Made by a program: the position numbers and the translations under genes | Shown: piece after piece, positions 1 to 12,654 of the stretch | How the letters are laid out: each line of letters opens with the position of its first letter | Position numbering within the stretch: the first letter of the stretch is position 1 | From: Chrysoperla carnea | Lineage: Eukaryota; Arthropoda; Insecta; Neuroptera; Chrysopidae | NCBI RefSeq assembly: GCF_905475395.1 | Contig: NC_058339.1 | Coordinates: 80,194,520 to 80,258,519 of the forward strand | DNA: 64,000 bases | Direction: 5' to 3' | Notes under the pieces: generated by a model | The model's database searches: none | Told to the model about the DNA's origin: nothing | Seen by the model: only the letters and a program-made list of their open reading frames with translations

Positions 1-435
1 TCCAAAACTTTAGATCCATTTATCCTAAAATCAATCCCGAAAGAGAACCTGCGAACTTTCTACGTTGTTTCTGTCCTTGATCGACTGCAGTAAATCGCAT
101 CTGGAGAAATAGTATGTAGACGCTCCGCTTCTGGGTACGAGCTATTCTCAAGGACGACGAATTTATCGATCATCGATGAAATATATCAAGAAATAATCAT
201 AATACTAAAAAATGTCTTTTCCTGCGAATAAAAAATTAATAGATATCAACCTTCGTAAAGAAAGCATTTCTATTCAGTAAAATCAGAAGGAAAATTATTT
301 TTTTAGACACTTTGTTTCGGCTTAAATTACACTCGAAAAAAAATGCAATATTGACCATTTTTAAGGGGTCTTCAAATTTCTGTGAAAATGTAAACTAATA
401 ACAAGTTACTATTGATAAATGGTAAGTAAGTTGGT

Positions 436-660
436 GTTCTAAATTGGAACTGCTGAAAAAGAGGTCCATTTCCTATTATACTTAGTACGAATTTTTATCG
501 CCAGTTGGTCGGATTGATCTGATTTGAATTTGAATATTTTTATTGGCCATTAAAAATGTTAAGAGCAAGTATATTGGCATCTGGTAGTTTAAATTGGATC
601 TGCCGAAATCGGGCCCACTTTTTTACTTTATTAGTACGAATTATTATCCCTAGTTGACTC
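436..660 (+). repeat. Two diverged tandem copies, about 155-bp period
   Basis: A block that runs from 'aaattggaactgctgaaa' to 'tagtacgaatttttatc' is followed about 155 bp later by a diverged copy running from 'aaattggatctgccgaaa' to 'tagtacgaattattatc'. The phrase 'ggtaagtaa' flanks both sides (about 421 and 671). The origin is unknown. Confidence 0.45.
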
Positions 661-689
661 TTACTTATCAATGGTAAGTAACTTTTTTA

Positions 690-800
690 ATCTTCTATTT
701 TCTCAATAAGCCATAACAAATTTTAAAGAATAATTCTCGTTTATTTTCACATTTTAGATATGTAGATAAATTTTTGTACAACACACGTGTGATAACGCAT
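690..800 (-). repeat. Dispersed repeat, inverted copy at about 48265-48370
   Basis: Read on the minus strand, this stretch contains 'tacgttaataatgcgtta' followed by 'tcacacgt' and, further on, 'tttgttatggctta' and 'attaaaaaagttact'. The same series of words appears on the plus strand near 48265-48370. This is an old interspersed repeat of unknown class. Confidence 0.45.
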
Positions 801-2033
801 TATTAACGTACTTCTGCGACAGTCCAAATCGTGCTACGCACTCGCTGTGCAAATTTCGTAGGCTTTACAACAAATACGTAATATTTTCTTTATTAATGCA
901 TAGATCAAAATGTAAGACTTATTTTTCTTAACCCAATCATTGAATTATACATAATACTGAGACATCCTGTATTCGTAAACATAATATAGGTATCTTATAT
1001 ACGTTTATATATGTAAAAGATATACACACGAAAATACATATTAGTTCTGTATACAGGAATACCGAATTAATAATAATTATATACTATCATAATATCATAT
1101 TCAAAATTGGTTCAGTTGTTTTGACATGAAAGTAAACATTCAACAAACATGAACATCCGTTTCTTCGAATAATGTTCAAGAGGGTTCTAAATGTTTTAAT
1201 TATTAATGCTTCTAAAGTTCACGTGTAGGAAATTCCATGGAACAAACCATTCAAGAGGCAAATACTAAAGGTTATAAAAACGTGAAAAATAAGTACATTA
1301 AATTTACAAGATTTATATAATTTGGAACTCAATTTAGAATACATTTTAGAATTTATATAAACAAAAAAAACAAAACGTTAATATGATGGGTATAAAAAAA
1401 GGTTTCAGAGAATTTTATCCTCTACAACTTTAAGTATAAATATAAATACGATTGAAGGCAAAGAATACGAGAAAATCTCAAAAAACTGATTTTTGCAACC
1501 TTTAATTCAGCTTATTTCGTTAGATTCCGTTGCTTTTCTGATATTATTCGATCCCACATATGATATTACTTCAAAAATAGCGTCACATTCTGCTGAAAAA
1601 AATGGAAATTATCAGATACACTTAAATACGCAGAATGTGCTAGGGTTGGGCAATGGAATGCAACTTCCACCCGTGGATCTAAAATAATTAGGTATAATTA
1701 GGAAGAATGGAGTTAAGTTAATTATTAAATGTGAGATTGGCAAAAAATGAGCCAAACGGTATCCTTCTCATCAAGCCCACAATCAATAACACCAGGATTT
1801 TTGTGTATCGGGATAGAAACTCAAAGAAGAAGAAGGGTGGTAACCGGAAATGATAAATGGGAATCATTGCAAAGACACGATAAGCCACCACAAGAAAAGA
1901 AAGTTCTTTATTTCTCGAAAAGGAGGAGATTATACATTTTTTTTTCTTTTACAACTTATTTAATTGTATAAGTTTCGAATTAAAGGATGGTATAAGGAAG
2001 AATATTGGTTAAGAAAATATTTTTTCGCTAAAT

Positions 2034-2262
2034 TCAAACGCCAAACAGTAATGGGACATCCACTACCTCAATGGGTGTGAATTTCATGAGACAGGAGCGG
2101 AATTGTCCAAGGGCAATGTTTAAAAATTGGAGTTTAACTTTATCTGTTTTTGACGATTTTGGTTTAGATAATGGGCATAAAAGGACGATACCATAATCGA
2201 TGAAACTCCGAATGATTTGTCTATATATCGTTAGCAAAGAAGTTTCCCACCAAACTTTTTAA
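2034..2262 (-). mobile_element. LINE reverse-transcriptase relic (Jockey/R1-type)
   Basis: The minus strand encodes a 67-codon open frame with the order LLTIYRQIIRSFIDYG, then SK-hydrophobic spacer, then LNIALGQFRSC and a PIEV...PLLF end. This order is typical of the thumb region just after the reverse-transcriptase catalytic core in Jockey/I/R1-type non-LTR retrotransposons: a LLxIYxxxIRSxxDYG helix, then ALxxxLGAFRTSP and the ExxxPPL motif. Frame-consistent sequence extends a little upstream (VWWETS) before it decays. No endonuclease domain or full polymerase core is present, so it is a dead fragment. The clade is not certain. Confidence 0.6.
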
Positions 2263-2998
2263 AAATCGAGATGGATATTGATTCGTGGTATACCTACATT
2301 TACTTACAATCTAGTCGGCATTAAATTGTATAGATATAGAAGATTATAATTTCGCTATCACTTAAGTTATTTCCACAACGGATAATATTTACAAAGTAGT
2401 AGTACAATTATACGTTTAAAAAATACTTGAGAATTTAATGTTTTAATTGTTGGCTAAGACAAGTTTGAACAATAATATTATTGTTAATATAGTCAATAAT
2501 GTAAAAAGGAGAGAAACATGCCAATTTTAGCAAAGGCAAGAACCAATTATGTAAAACAGTGACATGTCGTGTCGTAAACGTGAACTATTAATGGTTGTCT
2601 CTGAGAATAGCGATGGCTATCTATTTCTAAGATGATTTCAAAATATGAGAATAGATGCCAGTATCAGTCTCAGTGTCGTTCTGTTATTTAAACGCGCTTC
2701 TCTTTAAATATGACAATTATTTTTTTACATTTTCAATAACATTGAAATTCGAATTAATAATAAATAAAAGTGAGATTATTAACTGTTCGTCGTGACATTA
2801 AGTTGGTGAGAAATGAAAACGAATTTATATCGCTAAAATTTTACTTTTGCATACGCAAATATTTACTCTTCGCGGTTATGTGTCAGTAACTCATTATTCG
2901 ACAACTGTCAAAACATCCCTTATTTAATATAATTTTCGCGTTTGCATGTCATAATTTTATATTAAACTCTTTTATTTAGTGAAATTTTAAACTACAAA

Positions 2999-5900
2999 AT
3001 GTCAACGCCTTCACCAAAATCTCCGGAGCCGTCTGAAAAAAGTAAAAAATACGACCGGCAATTAAGGTTATTTCTATATTGTACATATTTAAACATTTAA
3101 ATAAAAATTAATCCTATAATTTCATTTCTGTAGACTATGGGGTGATCATGGCCAAAGCTGTTTAGAATCAGCTCGTGTCTGCTTAATAAATGCAACTGCA
3201 CTTGGAAGTGAAATTCTCAAATCTCTCGTTCTTCCCGGAATTGGTACTTTTACAATTGTCGATAGCGCAACCATTCAAGAGGAGGACATTGGTTGCAAGT
3301 AAATTTTACGACAAACTCTTAATTCTTTAATCGTAAAAATATTTATAAATATTTTCTTCAGTTTTTTTGTAGAAGTTGATAATTTAGGTGAATCCCGTGC
3401 TCAAGTTACAACCCAGTATTTGTTAGAATTAAATCCGGATGTACACGGTGATTATATTGATACATCGTTAGATAAATTATTAATTGATACTCCAGAATTT
3501 TTTAATTCATTCTCCTTAATTATTGCAACTGATGTTTCTGAGAAGTAAATATATCTGTTTTACTGTACCGGATTGAAAAAACTTGTTACCTTATCCATTA
3601 TCTATGTTACCCTATGTAATTTTTTTAAATATTTGTTAATATTCCTTTCCTAAGTGTAAAGCTTTCTTTCCAAAACGCCTATCATTATGGATCTGATCCG
3701 GTACTAATTTTGAAAAGTTTGAGGACTATTCTTAGCACTAAAATCGTAAAAAAATTTTAGGCATACAATTTTATTATCGAAAAAATTATGGGAAATGAAT
3801 ATTCCATTGTTAATATGCCGTAGTATAGGATTTGTTGGGTACTATCGAATTCAAGTGAAGGAACATACAATAATCGAAGCTCATCCAGATAATGAAATAT
3901 CCGATTTACGTTTAGATAAACCATTTCCGAGTTTGATTGAATATATGGATGGAATTGATTTAGATTCTATGCCTTTAAAGGAGCATAGTCATACGCCTTA
4001 TTTAATTGTTTTATATAAATATTTACAAAAGTGGCAAAAAGAAAGTGGAAAAATTTTACCTGGTAATTTTAAAGAAAAACAACAATTACGAGATTTAATT
4101 AGAAGTGGTGAGTTCTACAATTTGAAGCTGAATCAGGGCTCGATCCAAGTAGGGGAGGGGGGTTTAGTCAGGCATCCTCCCAAACCGGAAAAGATGTGGA
4201 ACGGAAAATTCTTCAAATATGATATACAGTAATTTCGATAAACGGGACTTAACAATACCACGACTATACCGAAAACTAAACATAATTTATAAATTAAATA
4301 AAACACTGAAAAATCACAATTGGAGTCCATGTATTTAAGCGAAACTGTACATATAATACATGTACCCTTTCTTTTTTTAAATTGACACATGCTTGAAACA
4401 CGAAAAATAATTTTTATCGATAAAAAATCTTAAAGCAAAAAAATGGTGGGCATGTAGGTGCATATCTTACGCAAACATTAAACGTGACCTAAGTTTTCAA
4501 GCTCACTTCACTCCATAACTGGTAATCGCTAGATGAACACTTTAAATTAGAAAGTTGTTATTGATTAAAAAAGCAACATTTTTCATTCGAAACATTATTC
4601 CGCAAACCGTACAGTTTAGGCAAAAACGGACTGAAAAGTTATACCCAAAATTATTTTTCGTATCAAAATTGTTGTATTTCGTATAATTGTTTCTGTGAAA
4701 TCTAAGCACTCTTCGTAAAAAAATTTTCAATAAACCAATAAAAGTTGTTCGTTTTTTCTATAAAGACCATTTTAGTTCAAATTGAATGAGCAAACGCACA
4801 AAAAACTAGATTTTTGCTATTAATTACTGTCTAAGCTATCCGATTTACAAAAAAATGTTTCACACAACAAATGTTTACGTATTTATAAAGAACAACTGTC
4901 TAAAACTTATGTTTGTCAGTTATGAATCAGAGTATGGATTTAATTGAACCTGAAAACTTAGACCGAATTCGATGGCGGTATAAGATGTGTCCCTTTGAAA
5001 CTAATACTTTTCGTTAGAAGTATTTTCCTCGATTAAATTTATTTATCGAGTTTCAAGCATATATCAACTTATAAAACACCCTGTAAATGGTATGAGTGTA
5101 ATAAATATTATTTTTCCCCGGAGCGGCTAAATAGCTAGATCGGGCCCTGAGCTGAGTACACATCAATAAAACTTAAAACATTTTATTCAACTTTATAATA
5201 ATACCTATTAAGGTATTCGCATTGATGAACAAGGAGTTATAATTGATGAAGAAAATTTTGAAGAGGCAATACGAGCGGTAAATTCAAATGTGAGTTTAAC
5301 TCGCATTCCATCTAACGTTCAAGAAATTCTGAACGACAATAGTTGCATAAATCTAACACAAAAAGTATGACATTCAGTTCCGATACTTATTGCATCTTAT
5401 TAATTGAGTAATTGAAACTTTTCAGAGCAAACCATTTTGGATAATGGCAAAAGCTTTAAATGATTTTGTGAATAATGAAGGTAATGGATGTCTTCCTGTA
5501 CGTGGATCAATTCCTGATATGACTGCTGATACAGCTAGTTATATTAATCTTCAGCAAATGTATGAATTTAAATTACCAAATCTACTAAAATGAATTAATT
5601 TTTATTTTCTAATTCTAGTTATCATAAACAAGCAAACGCAGATGCTGACATAATCTACCGAAGAACTCAACAATTATTACATGAATTAGGGCAACCACCG
5701 GATATTATTACGGAACAAGATGTGAGATTATTTTGTAAACACTCACACGAATTAACGGTTGTGCGTGGAACATGTATTGCTGATGAATATTCAGCACATC
5801 CATCAATTTTGAAAAATTATACAGGTATAATCAATCATCGTATACCATTTTTCAGGCAGAAATCAAAAATTTAAAAAAAAAACATGTCTGTCCGAGGTGT

Positions 5901-7477
5901 TAATACCCACGATTAAAATAAATTGATGTAACCCGCGATTAAAAGAGTTGTTGAGAGTTTTTATTGTTATTGTGTACTAATTAATTAATCCAACCTTCTT
6001 GAAAAAATGCGCTAAAAATCTATTTCAAAAACTTTTAACAAAACTCTTTAAAAAACACGATTCCTATATGCTATCCCATAAGAAACTATCGCTAACTATG
6101 CAAAAAATCAAGTCGATCCTTTGCTCTATGAAAAATTAAAACAAGTATATTCCACGAGAACCATACATTTTAACGGGATAAAAAGTAGCCTATGTGCTAT
6201 TCATCTATCTCTGTGCCAAATTTCATCCAAATCAGTTCGGTAATTTTTGCGTGAAAGAGAAACAAGCATCCATCCAAACTTTCAAGTTTATAATATACAT
6301 CAGATTAATGTAAAATATTTATTTCAGTGAACAGTTTAGAAGCGCCAGATAGTTTGCTGATATATTACGTTATGATACGAGGAATAGATCGTTTTCGTAC
6401 CGAATATAATGCTTATCCAGGTGAATTCGATGATCAAGTAGAACCAGATATTGTCAAATTAAAGGTAAATGCTTATCAAAGTTTTTTTTTTTACAAACCA
6501 TGGTTCCATTTAACGAAAAAATTAAGCCATCACGACCCATTTTAACAGTATAACTCATTAATAATAAATACTTTCCAGGCTTGCCTATCCAAATTATTAA
6601 ATGAATGGGGTTGGTCAATTTCAAAAGATGATTATGTCCATGAATTTTGCCGTTACGGTGGTGCAGAATTACATACAATATCAGCATTTTTAGGTATGAT
6701 ATACATTAAGGGGTTATCCAGTAAGAATTTTCAAAGAATCGATTTAGCATTTCCGGAATGTACATATATTTAAGTATATTCTCTGAAAATTTTAATATGA
6801 TCCGATAAATATTCACGAAGATATACACGTCAAATAAATAAATCGTTCTCGAAACAGCATTTTCAAAGTCGATGATCAAGATTTATCCGAAACAGCTCGA
6901 CCGATCGGTTTCGAATTTTTTCACAATCTTAGATCTTTTCCTGAGGTGTTAATCGAAAGAATAAGATTTCTGAAAATGATTTCTATATTTTAAACCACTT
7001 GCAAATTTTGAATTTTTTTTTTAAGCCTCCATTTTGTCAAAAATCATAATTTTGACTATTCCTTCGATTAATACATGTATTCATCTATCGACTAAAGAAA
7101 TTTTGTGGATTGTTTTATTTTGAATAATCTAAACCAGAGATATGGTGCTCACCACCAGACATCTTTTTTTGGAGTATCTCTAGCAGATCGCCTGCAAGAG
7201 CAGTACCATATCAAATTTTTAAAAACGGTCATGATCTTAAAATTAAAGAAATGTCTAATATTTATATTTATATAAACGTTTATATTTATATAAAACAAAT
7301 GGTATCCCATTAAAAAAAATAATGAGAAAACTGGGTTTTAATTTTATTTGTTGATTTTTTTAAGGTTCTTGTGTGGCCCAAGAAGCGATTAAATTCATAA
7401 CACATCAATACAAACCTGTTCATAATACTTTTATATACGATGCAATGTCCTCTAATACTGCTACTTTCATTTTGTAA
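2999..7477 (+). CDS. NAE1: NEDD8-activating enzyme E1 regulatory subunit (APP-BP1)
   Basis: Ten exons: 2999-3066, 3134-3298, 3362-3544, 3761-4107, 5213-5364, 5426-5559, 5619-5824, 6328-6464, 6579-6693, 7365-7477. All introns are GT-AG and the phases agree, giving 539 codons (human NAE1 has 534). The N-terminus reads [13 protein letters not shown] then [10 protein letters not shown], the ThiF/E1 nucleotide-binding fold start; [13 protein letters not shown] follows. Later landmarks are [39 protein letters not shown] and the C-terminal SSNTATFIL. In this family the protein pairs with UBA3 to adenylate NEDD8 and pass it to UBC12 for cullin neddylation; the catalytic cysteine is on UBA3, so none is expected here. 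The ATG at 2999 is the first in frame before the conserved block. Intron 4 (1.1 kb) and introns 7 and 9 hold repeats. Read directly; function from homology. Confidence 0.95.
5890..6310 (+). repeat. Dispersed repeat in NAE1 intron 7
   Basis: Words such as 'ccttcttgaaaaaatgcg', 'tatgctatcccata' and 'gatcctttgctc' recur in the same order at about 49555-49870 and, inverted, at about 46360-46650. The end of this copy (about 6225-6290) has the phrase 'tcagttcggtaatttttg' plus 'cgtgaaag', resembling the 3' tail of SINE or RTE/CR1-type insect repeats. It is confined to the intron. Confidence 0.6.
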
Positions 7478-7496
7478 AAAAAAAAAAACACTTAGA

Positions 7497-7502
7497 AATA
7501 AA
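7497..7502 (+). terminator. Likely NAE1 polyadenylation signal
   Basis: A canonical AATAAA begins 20 bases after the NAE1 stop codon (7475-7477) and is followed by T-rich sequence. The implied 3' untranslated region is very short. In such AT-rich DNA the hexamer also occurs by chance, so this is a likely rather than proven site. Confidence 0.5.
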
Positions 7503-8126
7503 ACAAATACATTGATTTTTTTTGTAATTTGTATTATTAATTAACACATGCAAATAGGAATGTTGCTTTTTAATAACATTTCATTTTTTAAATTACAATT
7601 TTTTTATTTTCTTTATAATTATTTTTATTTTCTAAAACAGTGCAGAGTAAAGGTATCCCTAGAAACATAATTCCGATGGAATTTTTTCTATTATCAATAC
7701 TTTCCATACTGCTCTGATAAGCTCAACTTCCTTCGAAAGTAGATAATATTTGTGATGAAATAAATTTAGTTTTTTGTGTTTTTCCTAATAAATTTTCAGG
7801 TAAAATAAAAATTGTTTCTCGTTTTTTGGATTTTCAAACATTAAAACATTACTAGGATTCAAAAATCACAAAAAATCTAGTTCATATGATTATTTAATAA
7901 ATATTTTCCGAGGAATCCTGAAAAAAAATTCTCTAAATTGCTCTTCGTATGGAATTATGGTCTATATCTCGAAAATTATGCATTTAATCATAAAATAAAC
8001 CAGATGTTTGTAATTTGAGTCAAAATTATCTTATGTACTAAGTTTAATCGAATTTGGAGACAAAAAAATGGAAAAAAAAATTAAAAACATCTTTTTGTTT
8101 CGAAATTTGATATAATTCAGTATAAA

Positions 8127-8346
8127 CAGGGTTATTCAAGTTTTTCAACATGAACGACTAAGGCTAAACTGCTTGATTTTGAGAAAATTTTGTTTCTGGG
8201 ATAGGTAGATGCTTATTGGATGTACATTTTAAAATTATTTTCGTAATATACAGCCAACAAGCCTGCATCTATCCCAGAAACAATTTTTTTTATAAAATCT
8301 AGCAGTTTAGCCTTAATCTTTCGTGTCAAAAAACGTGATAACCCTG
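8127..8346. mobile_element. 220-bp foldback MITE with long inverted arms
   Basis: The two ends are inverted copies about 82-86 nt long (8127-8212 and 8265-8346). The left arm starts CAGGGTTAT and the right arm ends ATAACCCTG. Inside, 'aaggctaaactgct' pairs with 'agcagtttagcctt', and 'tttgtttctgggatag' pairs with 'ctatcccagaaaca'. About 52 bp form the loop. There is no coding capacity. The CAGGG ends recall hAT-like elements, but I see no clear target-site duplication. Confidence 0.75.
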
Positions 8347-10399
8347 TAGAATAATTTTTATAAAAAAAATACATAATTGAGGTTTGACGCTTGGTCGAAT
8401 ATTTTCTATGAAATACCAAACAAAACATCATATTTTGGAAAGATTATCGTTGGTATCTGAAGAAACATTTATCTGATCGTCATATTGACTGAATTACCAA
8501 AACAGGCATAACAAAAATTGTTTAGTTTCTTTGTAAGTGAATTAATAAAATCGAAAAAAATCCATCGGATAAGTTTCTAAGCGAGCCTATACCCTGTACT
8601 AAAATGAATAAATAGTTTAAAAAATTTGTTTATTCAATTATTTAACAAACTCATTTAATAAAATTTATTAAGAAATACACGTTAATATTTTTCTTTATCC
8701 TGAACAATTTGATTTAAGAAGAAACAACAGACACAGAAATTATTTTTAGTATATCATTTTCTTTTTTTTTAAGTATAAAAATAAAAATATATAAATCAAA
8801 TTTTTCTTTATTAAATAAATTTGATTTTTTTTTTAATTTATTTTGTTTTTTTTGTTTTGAATTATAAATTTGTGATTTCAAATCTTTGGCAAATTCTTAA
8901 AAATTAATAAATTATTTACCATACATCGAATTTTTGATTTATTATTCTTTTTTTTTTTGGCACATTGACGTTTAAACATTGATAAAAAATATAATAGTTT
9001 TTTTTTTTTGTTTTTAAATTTCATAACATGATTTTGGGGTTGATGTGAGGAAAATATTTGTGAATGAATTTTAAGAAGTTCCATTGTATTTAGAAATGGT
9101 AGACATTGTTTATGAACGCATCAAGATGGCGAAGAGTATATGCTGTTTAAAGTCATAGGAATTTAGTGCTCGGTATTCACATAAATTGACGGAAAGTTGC
9201 AACATTTGCCTGGCGAAAATGACAGCCAAAATTATAAACAATGAGTGACAGACTCCAAGAATTTTATATTTTACTCGAATAACCAGATCGTATTCAAATA
9301 CGAATTACAAGTTCAAAGGCGTAGATTAGTTGCTGAGAAACCTTATCTTGGGTCAAAAACACTTTTTTTGTAAAATACGCGAAATCTGCGATGAATACGG
9401 CATAGAATTGTGGAAGACTAGGCTTGCGTCAAAATAGACTCAACGCTTGAATGTACAGACTGATTCAGTTAAGATTATTTCTGGATCACAATCTACATAC
9501 CATCCATCGATTTATTTCTGACACATTTACAGGATCGATTTTTAAATCATCACAATACTTTATCAAATACTCAAGAAAATGCAAAATTTAGATGGAGACT
9601 CCTGCGCTCAGTTTTTTTTTAATCGTACTCTTCAATTTTGCACGATAATTACCGTGTTAACTGGGTTGGCGAAAACGTACTACCGGACAGGACGTCATAA
9701 ATTCACTTGAAGCATTCGATATTTGCAATACAGATTCGTTTCGAAAATCGGCTGAACTGTTTAGTTCTGTACCTCGCAGAAGTTCTCGTACTCAAAAAAA
9801 GAGTTTCTTGTTTGAATAAATTCCCCTCCCCCTCATGATTCCTGCGAACGGGCCCGATAAGACGTGTTTACTACTAAACTATTTTATTTAACTGTCTCAG
9901 CACCATCTTGATTTTCCTTCTAAACATATGCCCATTATAAACTTCAATGGATTTTTATTACCATCCAGTTTCTAATTTAACATTTTTGAAGAGATTTTTC
10001 TCTCTACAAGTGTGGATTACGTAATAATTAGAAACTACGATTCATTGAGGGAAATCGTGGTTTATTTTTCTTAAATTTGATAAGATTTATAAAATATATT
10101 GTTTTTTTGTTAGTATAGATTTAAAATTTTAAATTAAACATATTTGTTTTCAACCTCATTTGAAAAATTTATATAAAATCAATAGTAGATAGGAATTTTT
10201 TTTTAATTTTTTAAGCATCAAATATTTATCTAAATTTTTGTTACCCTTTTAATAAGTGTTAAAACAATTAACAATATTTTCAAAATGATATTTATAAAAT
10301 TATAATCTTATTTTTTCTTAATTTATTTTAAGTTATATTTAATGAAAATATGACCACAAAGCAGAGGTTAGGGTGAGAGGGAAGTATTTAAAAAATTAT

Positions 10400-10800
10400 T
10401 TCATACTACATCCATGAGTTTCATGCAAACTTTCATCTTCTATCTTACCTCCTTAAAAGAATGAATTTTCATTAAAAAAAGTGATACAGTAAACTTTTGT
10501 CTGAAACTATGAGCACACGTATCAATCATACATATCATTTCTAACTTCAAAAATGACCAAGTTTCATAAAAACTTTCACCCCCTTAAAGAATGAATTTTT
10601 TGAAAATAGCCGTAAACTTTTGTACCACGAGTCCATATATTATTTTTTACTTTTCTAATTCTATAATTGATCAAGTTTCAACCCTCATTTTAATCCCTTA
10701 GGAGGTGAATTTTCAAAGAATTTTTAGTACAAACTTACGTCATTTAAGAAATGTTTGTTCAAAATTTCATGCTTCTAGATCCATCTAGTTGAAATTTTGA
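10400..10800 (+). repeat. Degenerate tandem-like repeat, about 150-bp spacing
   Basis: Three diverged blocks share a layout: 'aaactttca', then 'cccttaaagaatgaatttt', then 'gtaaacttttgt' (around 10425-10500, 10560-10625 and 10680-10735). The wording resembles a widespread insect repeat with CCCTTAGGGGGTGAATTTT cores. Its class is not determined here. Confidence 0.4.
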
Positions 10801-11570
10801 CATACGCGTAAAGAAAAAGTGACTGTAATCTGCCTAAAATTACAGAAAATTTAAGAGAAAGGCAAAGGTTTAAATCGCTAGCACATCTTTTTTAAGCATT
10901 TTTCCCCAACTCAACATAATTATGATTATAACTTTATAAATTATATTATAATGAAAACTTTGTTTTTTTAAGGCATTTACATGAAAAACTTGTACTTAAA
11001 AAAGCCTTACATCGCTTCTAAAATGTTTCAGAGCGTAAAAATTTTGCGTACACAAAATTTATGTAATCTCATTAATTAAATAACAATGAAATCTTATCAA
11101 ATATGAATTAATTGGAAGGAAACATTTGATAACATATTTAATTAAATTATAATTTTAAGAAGTTAATAATAATAGACTGAAATTCAGTGGAGTTAAATAT
11201 GTCGTTATAAGAATTTTCAAAATGATTTGTTGACTTTTACGGCTATCTAGAATATTGAGAATTGAAAAAACTTGGTTATACCCAATTTTTTTCTTTTATT
11301 CAATCGACGCTAAACACAAAATCTTATTCAACTTATAGTTGGCCGTTAAACCCTACAAATCCTTCTTAAATATACATAAAGTCACACTCAGGACCTCAGT
11401 CTATAACAATAATAATATTTATTACATAAGTTAGATAGACTATATTGGAAGTATGTTTGGGAGTTTTTTTTTTTTTAATACTTAAATCTATTATTTTATA
11501 ATTTGATAAAAACATTTTTTAAGAAACTACTGCAGTCGAAAATTACTAAAAAAAACAATTTTGAGGTTTG

Positions 11571-11840
11571 CATTTCGTTATAATATATCATCTTCAGGAC
11601 CCACAATAAAAATTAATTTTAATATTTTATTATTTGTTATAGGGCGTTGCAGATCTATTTTATTTTATTTTATCGTACTTTGGTATTTAATTTTGATTAT
11701 TAAGGGTTTTAAGTAAAGCTACTGAAGAGGGTTGCCAAAGCAATCGAAACCGATCTAGCTAATTAATAATAATTTTATAAATCTAGCTAAATATTTTTAT
11801 TGTGGGTCCTGAAGGATATATATTTTAATAAAATGCATAA
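11571..11840. repeat. Inverted repeat about 45 nt long around a 175-bp core
   Basis: The left arm contains 'cttcaggacccacaataaaa' (about 11591-11612) and the right arm its reverse complement 'ttttattgtgggtcctgaag' (about 11795-11814). Flanking A/T-rich bases also pair loosely. The core holds the hammerhead-like motif described separately. The layout would fit part of a Penelope-like element terminus. Confidence 0.65.
11717..11760 (+). ncRNA. Candidate minimal hammerhead ribozyme
   Basis: All core elements of a type I hammerhead occur in order. Stem I left strand AGCTA (11717-11721); conserved CTGAAGA (11722-11728); stem II GGTTGC/GCAATC with loop CAAA (11730-11745, with one extra G); GAAA (11746-11749); a very short stem III; cleavage triplet ATC (11753-11755); and stem I right strand TAGCT (11756-11760), which is complementary to AGCTA. 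Minimal hammerheads with tiny stem III are known in the terminal repeats of Penelope-like retroelements. The motif is seen; activity is inference. Stem I is only 5 bp. Confidence 0.5.
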
Positions 11841-12654
11841 TACAGCCCACAGAAATGTTCAATTTAATTTAAATAAATTTTGAGATTAATATACTTTTAT
11901 TTTGGAAGGGATCTAATTTTTTTTAAATATAAAATTCTATAAGAGATCTAAATTATGTTATCAGCCTTGAATTAAAATGCGTGGACTTAAAGTTTAACTT
12001 ATTATTTTGATGACTTAGAGAAGGTGGGTTATTAATGAATGCGGTTTTAGTGAATTCTTTAACATAAATATAATTGTACCTTTTTTTTTAGTTTTTTTTC
12101 TTTCGGGATGCCAATTATTAAAATTAGGTAATTAATGTTATTTGTACAAAATATATCAGGACTTAAGTCCACCAGCTTCGATTAATTATTGAGACGAAGT
12201 CTCACTTAAAACAATTCGCCTGGAAGTAAGACAAATACAACTTCTCAAATAATATTTTGTAAATAGAATACCTGTATAATAAAAACCAAGTAAAACGAAA
12301 AAAATCCAATTAAGAAAGATATAATCAGAAGAAGTGAATTTGGCCCTTAAACTTAAAAGATTGTCAGTCAAACGTTTTTATGATCAAAATTAAAAGCAAA
12401 CGAGCAACAAGTCTTGTTTGGAATAAAAATATCAACAAATATTTTTTTATAAATATAAGTAGAATCTACAAAATGTCTATTTTAAAAACCCCAGCTGAAT
12501 ATTTCTTCAAGAAAAAGGCTTTTTTGAGATAAATAGGGTTTTGTTCGGAGGCATAAACCTAAAAGTGCTTCCTATCTGACAATAAAAAAAGTATTTTTTT
12601 CGAAAACTTCAAGTTAAAAAAGACTCCAAAACAATATTGAACAATGTAATATAT

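Larger units (their letters stand above)
1..2030. other. Left flank without a recognised gene
   Basis: AT-rich sequence with no gene that I recognise. The first 190 bases are clearly less AT-rich than the rest and hold a 38-codon open frame on the minus strand (ATG at 173-171, stop at 62-60), which could be an exon end or a transposon scrap. A diverged direct repeat lies at about 425-660. The open frames at 1493-1687 and 1747-1971 show no family motif and I do not call them genes. Confidence 0.4.

Noticed and set aside
4108-4232. Open-frame extension after the fourth NAE1 exon
   Set aside because: The extension past the GTGAGT donor at 4108 is intron; the protein continues correctly at 5213.
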